64,000 nt of DNA from assembly GCA_900012615.1 (NCBI GenBank), contig LT009756.1, positions 1,638,567 through 1,702,566 on the forward strand, given 5' to 3'. Position numbers and translations under genes: made by a program. This stretch comes from Agrobacterium genomosp. 13 str. CFBP 6927 (GTDB lineage: Bacteria > Pseudomonadota > Alphaproteobacteria > Rhizobiales > Rhizobiaceae). Below the pieces are notes generated by a model that made no database searches, was not told the DNA's origin, and worked only from the letters and a program-made list of their open reading frames with translations. Position 1 is the first letter of the stretch. Each line of letters opens with the position of its first letter. Below are positions 46,873 to 56,277 of the stretch, one piece after another.

Positions 46873-47499
46873 ATGGATGCGATCGTGAAGAATTTCCCCG
46901 GCGCTGGCGCAAAACCCGATGTGGCCGAGGCTCGCCCAAGCCAGGCGGAAGCGGAAGAAGCAGTACGCGTTCTTCTGCGCTGGGCAGGAGAAAACCCCGC
47001 CCGCGAAGGTCTCCTGGATACGCCCAAGCGCGTCGCCAAGGCCTACCGCGAACTCTTCGCCGGTTATGAGCTGAACGTTCAGGACGTGCTCGGCACGACC
47101 TTCGAGGAAGTCGGCGGTTATGATGATGTGGTGCTGGTGCGCGACATCCCCTTCTTCTCCCATTGCGAACACCATATGGTGCCGATCGTCGGCAAGGCGC
47201 ATGTCGCCTATCTTCCGGCCGGACGCGTGCTCGGCCTGTCGAAGATCGCCCGCGTCGTCGAAATCTTCGGCCGCCGCCTGCAGACGCAGGAAAACATGAC
47301 CGCGCAGATTGCGAGATCCATCGAGGAAACGCTGAAACCGCGCGGCGTGGCCGTCATGATCGACGCCGAACATATGTGCATGTCCATGCGCGGCGTAAAC
47401 AAGCAGGGGTCCACGACCCTCACCACCAGCTTCACCGGCACGTTCAAGAACGATCCGGCCGAGCAGGTGCGCTTCATGACCATGGTGCGGAACCGCTAA
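46873..47499 (+). CDS. folE: GTP cyclohydrolase I
   Basis: The protein has 208 aa from the ATG at 46873 ([15 protein letters not shown]). An upstream ATG eight codons earlier (46849) is possible. It makes dihydroneopterin triphosphate from GTP, the first step in folate synthesis. Motifs are [20 protein letters not shown] with the zinc ligands, [20 protein letters not shown], and [17 protein letters not shown] with the remaining zinc cysteine. It is a homodecamer in the cytoplasm. It is followed by hisI after 26 bases, so the two are probably co-transcribed. Confidence 0.97.
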   Translation: MDAIVKNFPGAGAKPDVAEARPSQAEAEEAVRVLLRWAGENPAREGLLDTPKRVAKAYRELFAGYELNVQDVLGTTFEEVGGYDDVVLVRDIPFFSHCEHHMVPIVGKAHVAYLPAGRVLGLSKIARVVEIFGRRLQTQENMTAQIARSIEETLKPRGVAVMIDAEHMCMSMRGVNKQGSTTLTTSFTGTFKNDPAEQVRFMTMVRNR

Positions 47500-47525
47500 G
47501 GTTCCGCTTTTCCTCCGGGGTAGCA

Positions 47526-47978
47526 ATGTCCATATCGTTTCCGTCCGCGCCTGCGGACAAGGAAGTGCTCGAAAACGCAGGCCTTTTTTCACCGCGATTC
47601 GATGCCAACGGCCTCGTCACCGCCGTGGTCACGGATGCGCATGACGGCGAATTGCTGATGGTCGCCCATATGAATGCGGAAGCCTTGGCTCTGACGCTGG
47701 AGACCGGCATTGCCCACTATTACAGCCGCTCGCGCGACAGGATCTGGAAGAAGGGCGAAACATCAGGCAATCTGCAGACGGTGAAGGAGTTCCGCACCGA
47801 TTGCGATCAGGACGCCGTCTGGCTGAAGGTCTGCGTCGCCGGTCATGATGCCACCTGCCATACCGGTCGCCGCTCGTGCTTCTACCGCACGGTCGAGTTG
47901 GCCGACGGCAATGCCGTCACCAGAATCACCGACGATACCCGCCATTTCGACCCGGCCAGCGTCTATTCGGACAAGTGA
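47526..47978 (+). CDS. hisI: Phosphoribosyl-AMP cyclohydrolase
   Basis: The 150-aa protein starts at the ATG at 47526 ([15 protein letters not shown]), preceded by tccggggtagca. It opens the adenine ring of PR-AMP in histidine biosynthesis. Motifs are [36 protein letters not shown], and [13 protein letters not shown] with the metal and catalytic Cys, plus [11 protein letters not shown] at the end. It lacks the HisE domain, as is usual in alphaproteobacteria. It directly follows folE. Confidence 0.96.
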   Translation: MSISFPSAPADKEVLENAGLFSPRFDANGLVTAVVTDAHDGELLMVAHMNAEALALTLETGIAHYYSRSRDRIWKKGETSGNLQTVKEFRTDCDQDAVWLKVCVAGHDATCHTGRRSCFYRTVELADGNAVTRITDDTRHFDPASVYSDK

Positions 47979-48072
47979 AGCTCGATCTTCCATCGGCCGC
48001 ACCAATTTGCTACCAATATAGCGGGCTCCGGGGATAAGGGCGGAGTCCGTCGAACTGGCAGGGAGTGCGGTC

Positions 48073-49011
48073 ATGTTGGGATGGGGTAATCGTCACAATC
48101 CTCTTGCGGTTGGAAATCCCGAAAACATCGGCAACGAGCCGCCCGTCACCGAGATTGTCGACACACGCCGCATCGCGCTGGCGCTCGGCGGCGGCGCAGC
48201 ACGCGGCTGGGCCCATATCGGCGTCTTGCGGGCACTGGACGAGGCCGGGGTGAAGATCGGCATGATTGCCGGAACCTCGATCGGAGCGCTGGTGGGCGGT
48301 TGTTATCTCGCCGGCAAGCTCGATGAGCTGGAGGAATTCGCCCGCTCGCTGACGATGCGCCGCATTGCCGGCCTTCTCGACCTCACAATCGGCGGCGGCG
48401 GCCTCTTCGGCGGCATGCGGCTGACCAAGCGCATGCAGGAGCATCTGGAAGGCCTGCGTGTCGAAAACCTCGATCATCCCTTCATCGCCGTCGCGACGGA
48501 ATTGCGCACGGGCCACGAGGTCTGGATCCATCAGGGCGATCTCGTCACGGCGCTGCGCTCATCCTATGCACTGCCGGGAATTTTTGAGCCAGTGCAATGC
48601 AATGGCCGTACGCTGATCGATGGCGCACTGGTCAATCCCGTACCGGTTTCGGTCTGCCGGGCCTATGAGCAGGCGCTCGTCGTCGCCGTCAACCTCAATT
48701 ATGATCTGTTCGGCCGCTCCGCCGTGGTCAAACATGCGGCTTCATCAGCCGGCGGCGGCGCTGCCCCCGTGGAAAGCCCCCCGCGCCCCGGCCTGCCGGG
48801 TGTGATGGTACAGGCTTTCAACATCATTCAGGACCGGATTTCGCGCTCGCGTCTGGCGGGCGATCCGCCCGACCTCATGCTGCACCCCCGCATCAACGAT
48901 ATCGGCCTGTCGGAATTCCACCGCGCCAGCGAAGCCATCGACAGGGGATATGAGGAAACGCGCGCCCGCATTCCTGAACTGGAGCGCATGCAACAGGCGT
49001 TCCGCCGCTGA
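48073..49011 (+). CDS. Patatin-like phospholipase / serine hydrolase
   Basis: The 312-aa protein has the patatin catalytic features: LALGGGAARGWAHIGVLRAL (oxyanion-hole glycine region), GTSIGALVGG (nucleophile Ser in G-x-S-x-G), and DGALVNPVP (catalytic Asp). RssA- and NTE-type patatins act as lipases or regulate membrane phospholipid turnover. The protein may be membrane-associated through hydrophobic surfaces. No signal peptide. The start MLGWGNRHNPLAV is the first ATG and follows gcagggag. It stands alone. Confidence 0.93.
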   Translation: MLGWGNRHNPLAVGNPENIGNEPPVTEIVDTRRIALALGGGAARGWAHIGVLRALDEAGVKIGMIAGTSIGALVGGCYLAGKLDELEEFARSLTMRRIAGLLDLTIGGGGLFGGMRLTKRMQEHLEGLRVENLDHPFIAVATELRTGHEVWIHQGDLVTALRSSYALPGIFEPVQCNGRTLIDGALVNPVPVSVCRAYEQALVVAVNLNYDLFGRSAVVKHAASSAGGGAAPVESPPRPGLPGVMVQAFNIIQDRISRSRLAGDPPDLMLHPRINDIGLSEFHRASEAIDRGYEETRARIPELERMQQAFRR

Positions 49012-49182
49012 TGCAGGACGCGTAGGGTTAGATTTTAGCGCCGAGCATTTCGAGCTAGAGAGAAAACGCGCGCTCCCGCGCCCTCCTGCCTGTGCTCGTC
49101 ACAGGAAGGAGCGTGTCGGGGCACTCGGTCAAAACCTTACGGAATGCCCCGCTGGAACTACCGCTAGCCAAGGCGCGAAACC

Positions 49183-49617
49183 TCAGCCGGCGATATAGGC
49201 CTTGATATGTTCGGCCTCCAACTCGATCTCGCCGATCCGCGCCTTCACCACGTCACCGATGGAGATGATGCCGGCAAGACGGCCATTTTCCTCGACCGGA
49301 ATATGGCGGAAGCGTCCGCCTGTCATGATCTCCATCAACTCGTCGGTGGTGGAGTTGTGATGACAGCGGATGACGTTCCTGGTCATGGCCGCCGAGACCA
49401 GTTGCTGGAGGGAAGCGGCGCCCTGGCCTGCCACGGCTTTCACCAGATCGCGTTCCGTGAAAATGCCGAGAACGACACCGTCGGCATCGGTCACGACGAG
49501 AGCGCCGATCTTGTGCGCATGCAGCGTTCCCGCCGCTTCGCCGATGGTCACGCCCGGACCGACAGTCACGACATCCCGGCCCTTGCGGTCGAGAAGATCT
49601 TTTACGAATGTTGCCAT
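49183..49617 (-). CDS. Two-CBS-domain protein
   Basis: The 144-aa protein has two CBS domains in tandem (about residues 10-70 and 75-140). Features include GPGVTIGEAAGTLHAHKIGA, VVTDADGVVLGIFTERDLVK, and FRHIPVEENGRLAGIISIGD. Such short proteins sense adenosyl nucleotides and often regulate channels or enzymes. The target is unknown. It is leftward and downstream of the rhomboid gene, with about 155 bases between. Confidence 0.93.
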   Translation of the reverse strand: MATFVKDLLDRKGRDVVTVGPGVTIGEAAGTLHAHKIGALVVTDADGVVLGIFTERDLVKAVAGQGAASLQQLVSAAMTRNVIRCHHNSTTDELMEIMTGGRFRHIPVEENGRLAGIISIGDVVKARIGEIELEAEHIKAYIAG

Positions 49618-49773
49618 GCCTTCCTCCTCTTTTCAGCAATCCGCAACGCGCCGCAGTCTCCCCCGACGGTTGCAAATCATGGAACATGGTGCGCTGAGGC
49701 CCGCGTGAATGCAATCCCGGATGGGACGCGCGCAAGCAAATTTGCGCCACGGCCGTCAAGGAGCGTGATCGCT

Positions 49774-50511
49774 TTAGCGCAGCGGACGATCGAACAGGCC
49801 GAAGAAAAGAAACCCAAGCAGGAAGCCGAAAATATGCGCATCCCAGGCGATTGCACCGCCGACATCGCCGAACAGCGGAACCCCGACCGCAATCAGCACA
49901 TTGCCGAAAAGCCACATCAGGGTGAAGACGAGCACGGTTCTGTTCGAAAGCGCCGCCAGAATGCTCTGCCGGGGCATCAGATGCCCGAAAGAAGCGCTGT
50001 AGCCGCCGCGAGCGGGGAAAGCGAAACGGCAGGCGGCCCCCATCAGCGCCGAGACCACACCTGACGCGCCGATCAGGACCGTGACGTCGCCCCAGTTCAG
50101 CGCCGCATGGCCAAAGGCCGAAACGGCGGCGGAAATGCACCACAACAACACGAATCGGAGTGTGCCGATCCGGCGCAGAACCGGCGCGCCGAAGGCCATC
50201 AGCCACAATCCGTTAAAGAGAATATGTTCGATGCCGCCATGCAGAAAAGAATAGGTGACCGGCGTCCAGAGCCATTCCATTCCCTGCTGGGAAAAAGACA
50301 TGGCATAACGCAGCGGAATGAAGCCGAAGGTGAAAATATACCAGGCGGTGCCATCCTCCGACAGAAAATAGGCCGGAAGCACATAGGCCAGGAGCAATGC
50401 AGCCAATAGACCGACCAGAAACGGCGGCAGGTTGAAGACGGGATTGTTCGTGTCGTCTTTCGGTTCCGGCGTTTCCGAAACCGGCGGCTGCTCGCCGTCG
50501 CCATAGGACAT
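49774..50511 (-). CDS. Rhomboid-family intramembrane serine protease
   Basis: The 245-aa protein has six or so membrane helices. The catalytic serine appears in GASGVVSALMGA (G-x-S-G), and the histidine lies in the last helix in WDAHIFGFLLGFLFF. The N-terminal ELRNP-like loop (EWLWTPVTYSFLHGGIEHILFN) is typical. It cleaves membrane-bound substrates, none known here. It is the first of a leftward pair with the CBS gene. The start MSYGDGEQPPVSET follows a good ggtatcatgtc context. Confidence 0.9.
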   Translation of the reverse strand: MSYGDGEQPPVSETPEPKDDTNNPVFNLPPFLVGLLAALLLAYVLPAYFLSEDGTAWYIFTFGFIPLRYAMSFSQQGMEWLWTPVTYSFLHGGIEHILFNGLWLMAFGAPVLRRIGTLRFVLLWCISAAVSAFGHAALNWGDVTVLIGASGVVSALMGAACRFAFPARGGYSASFGHLMPRQSILAALSNRTVLVFTLMWLFGNVLIAVGVPLFGDVGGAIAWDAHIFGFLLGFLFFGLFDRPLR

Positions 50512-50761
50512 GATACCATCCCTGTCTTTTTAGAAATTTACGTCTCCGAGCAATATAGGAAGCCCGGACGAAAAAAAAGCCGTCCCGCCTTTGATGCACC
50601 TGACGCGAAAACCCTATCGGTCCAAGCGCCGGGATCAAGAACAGTCCGGCTTGAGACAGCGCCCTGAAAGTCTCGGGCGGAGCCATCAATTGTGCTGACG
50701 GACGTTACCCCGACATGGCTGCACCGATGCCACGGCTCTTGTTATCGCGCAATCTCAACCA
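50512..50761. other. Divergent region, rhomboid to PAS gene
   Basis: The 340-base gap up to 50851 has no supported gene. The region shown, before the palindrome at 50762, should include the rhomboid promoter. The last 90 bases hold a palindrome and a sigma54-like promoter listed separately. Confidence 0.5.
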
Positions 50762-50779
50762 TTTGTTAACCTTAACAAA
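50762..50779. promoter_or_regulatory. Perfect 18-base palindrome upstream of the PAS gene
   Basis: TTTGTTAA and TTAACAAA are exactly inverted around CC. It lies seven bases upstream of a sigma54-like promoter and 72 bases before the PAS_5 gene. It resembles TTAA-rich boxes used by several alphaproteobacterial regulators, but the factor is unknown. Confidence 0.5.
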
Positions 50780-50785
50780 ATCGAC

Positions 50786-50801
50786 TGGCACGAAATTCGC
50801 T
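50786..50801 (+). promoter_or_regulatory. Sigma54-like promoter of the PAS_5 gene
   Basis: tggcacgaaattcgct matches the consensus TGGCAC-N5-TTGCW at every position but one. It has the required GG (50787-50788) and GC (50799-50800) separated by ten bases. It lies about 50 bases upstream of the ATG, an apt distance. RpoN-dependent promoters need an activator, which is not identified. Confidence 0.5.
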
Positions 50802-50851
50802 ACACCTCTCCATACAGACGTTCGAAAGGACATGATGTCCCAAAAACGAAC

Positions 50852-51424
50852 ATGGAGAACGATGCTATGAAAAGCATGGGCGGACTGGACATATACAATT
50901 ATTGGGACGAGTTACGCGGCAACAAGCCCGCGCCCCGTCGCGAAGACATAGATCCCGCAAGGCTCAAACATCATCTGGGCGATCTCTTCATCCTGACGGA
51001 CAAGGGAGAACACTCGCCATTCTTCCGCCTGGCCGGTACACGTCTTTGCGATCTGTTCGGCCGGGAATTGCGGGATCGTCCGTTTTCGGAACTGTGGTCG
51101 GCGGAAAAAGCCGTTTTCCCCTGCCGCGTCGCGCGTGGCATCCTGCAGCATCGGTTACCCGTCGTGTTCGACGTGGAGGTTGAGGATAATCATGGCGCGG
51201 CACCGCTGGCATTCGAGATGCTGCTGTTGCCGCTGCGCACCGACGAAGGCACGGCCCCGCGGTTGCTCGGAGCGCTGCTTCCGGAACGGCCGCGTCACGA
51301 ATTCGACGCGCCCGTCAATTGCCTTGTTATGAAGGGCAGCCGCCTGCTGCACCTGGACATCGCCTCAGCAAATTATGCGGCGAATGCGGGAGCGGCCGTC
51401 ACACCGCGCACGGGAAACTGTTGA
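50852..51424 (+). CDS. PAS_5 (MopJ-like) domain protein
   Basis: The 190-aa protein matches the PAS_5 family: LDIYNYWDELRGNKPAPRRE, then DPARLKHHLGDLFILTDKG and FRLAGTRLCDLFGRELRDR. One family member, MopJ of Caulobacter, controls cell-cycle progression. No kinase or other output domain is present, so it would act by protein contact. The start is the ATG at 50852 (MENDAMKSMGG), with an in-frame ATG at 50867 as alternative. A sigma54-like promoter and palindrome lie upstream. Confidence 0.85.
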   Translation: MENDAMKSMGGLDIYNYWDELRGNKPAPRREDIDPARLKHHLGDLFILTDKGEHSPFFRLAGTRLCDLFGRELRDRPFSELWSAEKAVFPCRVARGILQHRLPVVFDVEVEDNHGAAPLAFEMLLLPLRTDEGTAPRLLGALLPERPRHEFDAPVNCLVMKGSRLLHLDIASANYAANAGAAVTPRTGNC

Positions 51425-51607
51425 AGACTGATCCACCTGCCCCGGTGCGGGCAGATGGCACGCAGCCATCCCGGAATTTCGCGTAAAAAACGTCATATGT
51501 GTAACGATTATTGCCATTTGGAAAAATTGTAGAGATCAAACAATACAGTCTGTTAACCCGGGCAAGGTAGAGATTTGTGATCATTATCCGTCACAATTGC
51601 GCTGTCC

Positions 51608-52225
51608 ATGTTTTCATCTCGCTCGGCCAACACCGCCCAAATTCTGCGTCCCGTTGAAGAGGCGCCCCTCGACGACGCCGTTCGCGTGTCGTTCAGCGGC
51701 CGTCTCATGTTGCCCGACCATCAGGAATATGATTGCACAGCGACCGAGATGACCGCCGAGAAAGCACAGTTCAGCTGCTCCGGCATCGCCCGCAACGGCG
51801 ACCGCGTCATCGCCTATCTCCAGCACATCGGCCGCATCGAAGGAACGGTGACATCGCTCACCGCCTCCGGCTTTGTCATCGCCATCAATGCGCCAGAGCG
51901 CAAGCGTGAAAAGCTTGCCGCCCAGCTGGCATGGATCGCCAAGCGCCAATTGCTTGGCCTGCCGGAAGACCGCCGCCACGACCGCCTGACGCCGCGCAAT
52001 GCCAAGGCCCAGCTGGTTCTGGAAGACGGCGTGCTTGTCACCTGCCGGCTCATCGACCTTTCCCTGTCCGGCGCTGCAATCGAAATCGAAAACCGGCCGC
52101 CGCTCGGCAGCCGCGTCCAGCTCGGCAAGGCCATGAGCGGCAAGATCGTACGTCACTTCATGGAAGGCGTGGCGGTCGAGTTCGACCGCGTCCAGTCTCC
52201 CGACGCCCTGATCGAGTTTCTCTAG
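51608..52225 (+). CDS. PilZ-domain protein
   Basis: The 205-aa protein has a degenerate N-terminal beta domain (residues about 20-95). A C-terminal PilZ domain follows, with the c-di-GMP motif RRHDRLTPR (RxxxR, about residues 121-129) and CRLIDLSLSGAAIEIENRP (D/N-x-S-x-x-G). It probably binds cyclic di-GMP and changes motility or surface behaviour. The first half resembles YcgR-like partners. It is rightward and stands alone after the PAS gene. Confidence 0.9.
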   Translation: MFSSRSANTAQILRPVEEAPLDDAVRVSFSGRLMLPDHQEYDCTATEMTAEKAQFSCSGIARNGDRVIAYLQHIGRIEGTVTSLTASGFVIAINAPERKREKLAAQLAWIAKRQLLGLPEDRRHDRLTPRNAKAQLVLEDGVLVTCRLIDLSLSGAAIEIENRPPLGSRVQLGKAMSGKIVRHFMEGVAVEFDRVQSPDALIEFL

Positions 52226-53014
52226 ACATTTCCAGTGGAAGTCTTGGAGTAGTTTTACGCACAGAATGCGTAAAGCTGGGGGTGAGAAATGCTCCGACAA
52301 ATTCAATCCATGGAACGTGAAGCAGGCTTGATGCGGGCGCAGCATTTTGGTGCGCGCCAGAACCGGTCAAGAATACTGCTTGCCGTTATGACGGCCTCGA
52401 GCCGGATCCAGTAAGCTCAAGTCCCTAGTTCAGAACAAACATGCCACCGCGCGGACGCGCATCGACGCGATTCCCGCAAAACCGGAATGGCGGCGGCGGA
52501 GATTGAGTTTTGAACGGCACTTCCTGCACCGCCTATTCCGCTTAACCCAGATGCCACATGGCCGGTCACGGCGCGTAACCTAGCGCCACTGCGGGCAGTT
52601 TCCTGCACTTGGACCCTCAGGAAAACGCCCGTTCCAAAACTTTTTCCAAGAAAAAAGCAGTTTTTTCGAAGTTTTTTTCGCTGACTTTTCGTGCTGTCCC
52701 GACCTGAAACAGCCATCCCAAAACGGGAAATCCATGTCCCTGCGCTGCGCCACCAGATGACTTCACGCGGCCGTGAAAACAGCCCAACTCAAAAAAATCG
52801 CTGTCAATACAGTGGAATAAATGGCTACCAAAAGACTAAGGGCGGGATGCGTAAAATTCTAATAAAATTTATCTCGAACACGCATAAAAACTCACTCAAA
52901 TACAGTTCAAAATAGCGGCTAATTTGCTGAAATTTAAGCTCAAATTGCCCCACCTAAATTTCCGGCGGGTCAAAATATACCTGCGAATGTCTTCTCAACA
53001 CGGGGAGACAAGCA
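52226..53014. other. Gene-free region between the PilZ and cysteine-peptidase genes
   Basis: About 790 bases contain no supported gene. The start includes a block (atttccagt...atgcgtaaag) resembling the repeat at 24642. The middle has tracts of A and T (cagttttttcgaagtttttttcg). The last 200 bases are AT-rich and probably hold the promoter of the peptidase gene. Frames at 52417-52716 and 52691-52915 look like noise. Confidence 0.5.
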
Positions 53015-53620
53015 ATGAACAACAACCGTATCGTTTTCGTCCTGATCGCATTGATCGTCAGCGCCTTCGCAAGCCAGGCAAGCGCATCGCCGGCCGCCGT
53101 CATGCGTGTGATCGGCAAGGCCAACCCGCCGATCGGCCACTATGAATTCTGCCAGACCTATCAGAGCGAATGCCAGCCGACCTCGCTGGATACCGGTCCG
53201 ATGAAGCTGACCGAAGAGCGCTGGAAGACGATGCTGGACGTCAACTACACCGTCAACACGACGATCACGCCGATGACCGATATGGAAATCTACGGCGTTG
53301 AGGAACGCTGGGCCTATCCGACCACGGTCGGCGATTGCGAAGACTTCGTGCTTCTGAAGCGCAAGATGCTGATGAACAAGGGCTTCTCCGCCTCCAACCT
53401 GCTGATCACGGTGGTTCTGCAGCCGAATGGCGAAGGCCATGCTGTCCTCACCGTTCGCACCGATCGCGGCGATTTCATCCTCGACAACATGCGTAACAAG
53501 GTCATGAACTGGTCTGAGACCGAATATACCTACCTGAAGCGCCAGGACACCGCCAATCCCGGCCGCTGGATGAAAATTCAAGATGGCCGCGCCACCAACG
53601 CCGTCGGCGGCATCAACTAA
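53015..53620 (+). CDS. Transglutaminase-like cysteine peptidase (BTLCP family)
   Basis: The 201-aa protein has a signal peptide (residues about 1-24, ALIVSAFASQASA). The BTLCP (pfam06035) fold follows, with the catalytic Cys in VGDCEDFVLLKR, the His in GEGHAVLTVRT and the Asp in FILDNMRNKV. It is periplasmic. The family includes LapG-type proteases that cleave surface adhesins under c-di-GMP control, but it also has many uncharacterised members. This one lacks any LapD partner nearby. A strong terminator follows. Confidence 0.88.
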   Translation: MNNNRIVFVLIALIVSAFASQASASPAAVMRVIGKANPPIGHYEFCQTYQSECQPTSLDTGPMKLTEERWKTMLDVNYTVNTTITPMTDMEIYGVEERWAYPTTVGDCEDFVLLKRKMLMNKGFSASNLLITVVLQPNGEGHAVLTVRTDRGDFILDNMRNKVMNWSETEYTYLKRQDTANPGRWMKIQDGRATNAVGGIN

Positions 53621-53656
53621 AGCTGTTCAAACGACAGCAATACCGTCTCCCCAAAC

Positions 53657-53692
53657 GAAAAAGCCGGCTCCGCAAGGAAGCCGGCTTTTTCG
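53657..53692 (+). terminator. Terminator of the cysteine-peptidase gene
   Basis: Stem aaaagccggct/agccggctttt, with loop ccgcaagga, is followed by ttcgtttt. It lies 37 bases after the stop codon. The A-rich left side makes it bidirectional, so it can also serve the convergent DUF1489 gene. Confidence 0.9.
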
Positions 53693-53714
53693 TTTTCATG
53701 CAATTCGCTGAGCG

Positions 53715-54152
53715 TCAGAGCAGGCCAAGCTCGGCCAGCTCCCGGCGCAGATCGGAAGGCATATCCTCACCGCCCGCACCGCCGCCGCCGAGATCGCGCG
53801 GCGCCTCGTCGTCCTTGAGATAACGCCAGCCCTGAAACGGCCGCTTCGGCGCTGGCGAGGTTTCGATCACCTCTGGGCCGAGAATGAGATCGCAGCGGGT
53901 AATACCGTCGTCGCCCTTGAAGGAGCGGAGGTCGAGAAGCTTCTGCCGCGCCTGCACCTGCCCCTTGATGACCCAATAGAGCGAGCCGCCTTCCAGCAGC
54001 TCCTCAACTCTCTTGGGGATCATCCGGGTCGTGTGCACGCTATGCGGCTCAAGGCCGGCGGCAATCGCGGTCAGCGAGCGATGCGCGACCCAGTCTCTCA
54101 AATCCTGGAGTGAATCCGCGCCGACGCAAAGTTTTATCAGATGTAGAGGCAT
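53715..54152 (-). CDS. DUF1489 family protein
   Basis: The 145-aa protein is a member of DUF1489, a short alphaproteobacterial family: MPLHLIKLCVGADSLQDLRD, TTRMIPKRVEELLEGGSLYW, then KRPFQGWRYLKDDEAPRDLG. No catalytic motif is known. It is leftward, downstream of sdaA by 65 bases, and may be co-transcribed. The segment GGGGAGGEDMPSDLRRELAE forms the C-terminal tail. Confidence 0.92.
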   Translation of the reverse strand: MPLHLIKLCVGADSLQDLRDWVAHRSLTAIAAGLEPHSVHTTRMIPKRVEELLEGGSLYWVIKGQVQARQKLLDLRSFKGDDGITRCDLILGPEVIETSPAPKRPFQGWRYLKDDEAPRDLGGGGAGGEDMPSDLRRELAELGLL

Positions 54153-54217
54153 GGCCCTATCAATGCCTTTTTGCGGCGGGCGTCAAGCATCTGGACAATG
54201 CCCGCCGCCCTGCCCGC

Positions 54218-55621
54218 TCAGCACTCCACAACGTTGACGGCCAGGCCGCCGGTGGAGGTTTCCTTGTATTTCTCGCTCATGTCGTTGCCGGTCTGACGCA
54301 TGGTTTCGATACAGGCGTCGAGCGGCACGAAATGCTGGCCGTCACCCTTCAGCGCCAGCGACGCCGCCGTCACCGCTTTCACGGCACCCAGCGCGTTGCG
54401 CTCGATACAGGGCACCTGCACCAGCCCGGCAATCGGATCGCAGGTCATGCCGAGATGATGCTCCAGCGCAATTTCAGCGGCATTTTCGATCTGTTCCGGC
54501 GACCCGCCCATAACCGCGGCAAGACCCGCGGCCGCCATGGCCGCCGCCGAGCCGACTTCGCCCTGACAGCCCACCTCAGCGCCTGAAATGGAAGCATTGT
54601 GCTTGATGATACCGCCGATTGCGGCAGCCGTCAGCAGGAAGTCCCGCACGTCGTCAACAGTCGCATCCTCATGGAAATGCCGGAAATATCTGACCGTGGC
54701 CGGAACGACGCCTGCCGCACCATTGGTCGGCGCGGTGACCACCCGGCCGCCGGCGGCGTTTTCTTCATTCACGGCCATGGCATAGACACTGAGCCAGTCA
54801 TTCGCCAGCACCGGGTTCATCCGGTTGCTGCGCCACTCCTCATTCAGCTTCTCATAGATGGAACGCGCGCGGCGGCGCACCTTCAGGCCGCCCGGCATGA
54901 TGCCATCGACCTTAAGGCCCCGCTCGATACAGCCATTCATCGCTTCCCAGATCTGGTCGAGACGTTCGTTCAACTCCTCGCGGGAAACCACCGTTTCCTC
55001 GTTCGCACGTTTCATCTGCGCGATGGTTCGGCCTGAACGACCCGCCATATCCAGCATTTCCCGCGCGGTGGCGAAAGGATAAGGCACGCGTGGACCGTTA
55101 TCGATGGTCTTGCCACGCTGCTTGATCGCCTCCAGTTCCGTATCGGTCACGACGAAACCGCCGCCAACGGAATAATAGATGCGCTTGATCAGCAACCGGC
55201 CCTGATTGTCGAAGGCGGAGAAGGTCATGCCGTTGGCATGGCCCGGCAGCGGGTTCTTCTTGTCGAAGACCAGATCTTCAGCCGGTCGGAACTCATAGGA
55301 CGGATGGCCGGGCGGCGACACGGTGCCGGCCTTTTCCACCTTTTCGATAATAGCGTCCATCGCATCGGGATCGACAAGGTCCGGCCGCTCGCCGGTGAGA
55401 CCGAGAATGACCGCGCGCCCGGTGCCATGACCAATGCCGGTAAAGGCAAGAGAGCCATGCAGGCTGACCTTCAGACGCGAAACGGACGCACCCGCCGGAC
55501 GCGGCCACTCATCCGAGAGGATCAGGGCGAGAAAGCGGTTCGCCGCCGTCATTGGCCCCATCGTATGCGAACTGGAAGGACCGATGCCGATCTTGAAGAC
55601 GTCGAAGACCGAAAGAAACAT
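54218..55621 (-). CDS. sdaA: L-serine ammonia-lyase (Fe-S type)
   Basis: The 467-aa enzyme deaminates serine to pyruvate, using a 4Fe-4S cluster. The N-terminal beta domain has [20 protein letters not shown]. The C-terminal alpha domain has [20 protein letters not shown], the [20 protein letters not shown] region and the last Cys at NVVEC. Cysteines in GCQGE, MTCDP and VPCIE are the cluster ligands. Length fits the single-chain form. The start is [14 protein letters not shown]. It is leftward and followed by DUF1489. It provides pyruvate and ammonia from serine. Confidence 0.96.
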   Translation of the reverse strand: MFLSVFDVFKIGIGPSSSHTMGPMTAANRFLALILSDEWPRPAGASVSRLKVSLHGSLAFTGIGHGTGRAVILGLTGERPDLVDPDAMDAIIEKVEKAGTVSPPGHPSYEFRPAEDLVFDKKNPLPGHANGMTFSAFDNQGRLLIKRIYYSVGGGFVVTDTELEAIKQRGKTIDNGPRVPYPFATAREMLDMAGRSGRTIAQMKRANEETVVSREELNERLDQIWEAMNGCIERGLKVDGIMPGGLKVRRRARSIYEKLNEEWRSNRMNPVLANDWLSVYAMAVNEENAAGGRVVTAPTNGAAGVVPATVRYFRHFHEDATVDDVRDFLLTAAAIGGIIKHNASISGAEVGCQGEVGSAAAMAAAGLAAVMGGSPEQIENAAEIALEHHLGMTCDPIAGLVQVPCIERNALGAVKAVTAASLALKGDGQHFVPLDACIETMRQTGNDMSEKYKETSTGGLAVNVVEC

Positions 55622-55800
55622 GAGGTTTGTCCTGAATAAAAATGGATTCCGCCACCATCATATCCAAAGCCGCGACGGATCGCCACAAAAGAGCGTCAGC
55701 GGTTTGCACAGCTGCGACATATCGGCCGCCCATACGAAAACAGCACGGTTTCCAGAGGAAAACCGCGCCGTTTCAAAACCCGTCAATTCAGGAGAAGTGC
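55622..55800. other. sdaA upstream region
   Basis: This region of about 180 bases holds the sdaA promoter and a run toward the small membrane protein gene at 55801. A plus-strand frame (55434-55868) here overlaps sdaA and is not supported. Confidence 0.45.
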
Positions 55801-55902
55801 TTATGGGCTGCCAAAAATGTACGTCAATGCGAGAAAAGCGGCAAAGCCTGCAAGTGCGCGCAACGTGACGCCCCAGCAGGATTTCTGAGCGGTTTCTTCC
55901 AT
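55801..55902 (-). CDS. Small single-span membrane protein (33 aa)
   Basis: The peptide reads MEETAQKSCWGVTLRALAGF and ends AAFLALTYIFGSP. One membrane helix follows a short charged start. A ctggag ribosome site lies about seven bases upstream of the ATG. The antisense plus-strand frame has no such site. It is too short for typical gene prediction. It is upstream of sdaA in the same direction. The function is unknown. Confidence 0.6.
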   Translation of the reverse strand: MEETAQKSCWGVTLRALAGFAAFLALTYIFGSP

Positions 55903-56277
55903 GATTACTCCAGCTATTCACTCTCCGGGGGATCTTCAAGACCCGGCCCGTGGATGAAGCATTTATTAAAATCCGGCGGGGAACGCAAATGCAAAAAGCG
56001 GCTAAATGAAGGCGTTTTTGACAGGCTGCCATTCGCCCATTGCATAGGTATAAGAAAAAACAAAGCCTTAGAGGCAGGCTGTCGACAAAGCCATTTTCAC
56101 CCATCGCCTCAATTTGAACCAAAGTGTAACCGGTTTATGAAGGTTTCGCACAAACGCCTGTTGAAAACCGCGTCCACCGGCACGTTAAAGTCGAATTTCC
56201 GCGGTCAGACTGTTGCGCCTTGAAAGCCTGCGACCACTGCTCTATCGACAGACAACGGCAACGGGACACATCATTTC
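55903..56277. other. Gene-poor region before a rightward hypothetical gene
   Basis: About 375 bases with no supported gene or structured RNA. The DNA is slightly AT-rich. The right end precedes the 116-aa hypothetical at 56278, whose promoter should lie here. Confidence 0.4.

Noticed and set aside
52417-52716. 99-codon leftward frame in the gap before the cysteine peptidase
   Set aside because: It is low-complexity with basic and Ser-rich content, no start context and no family. It is likely noise in intergenic DNA.
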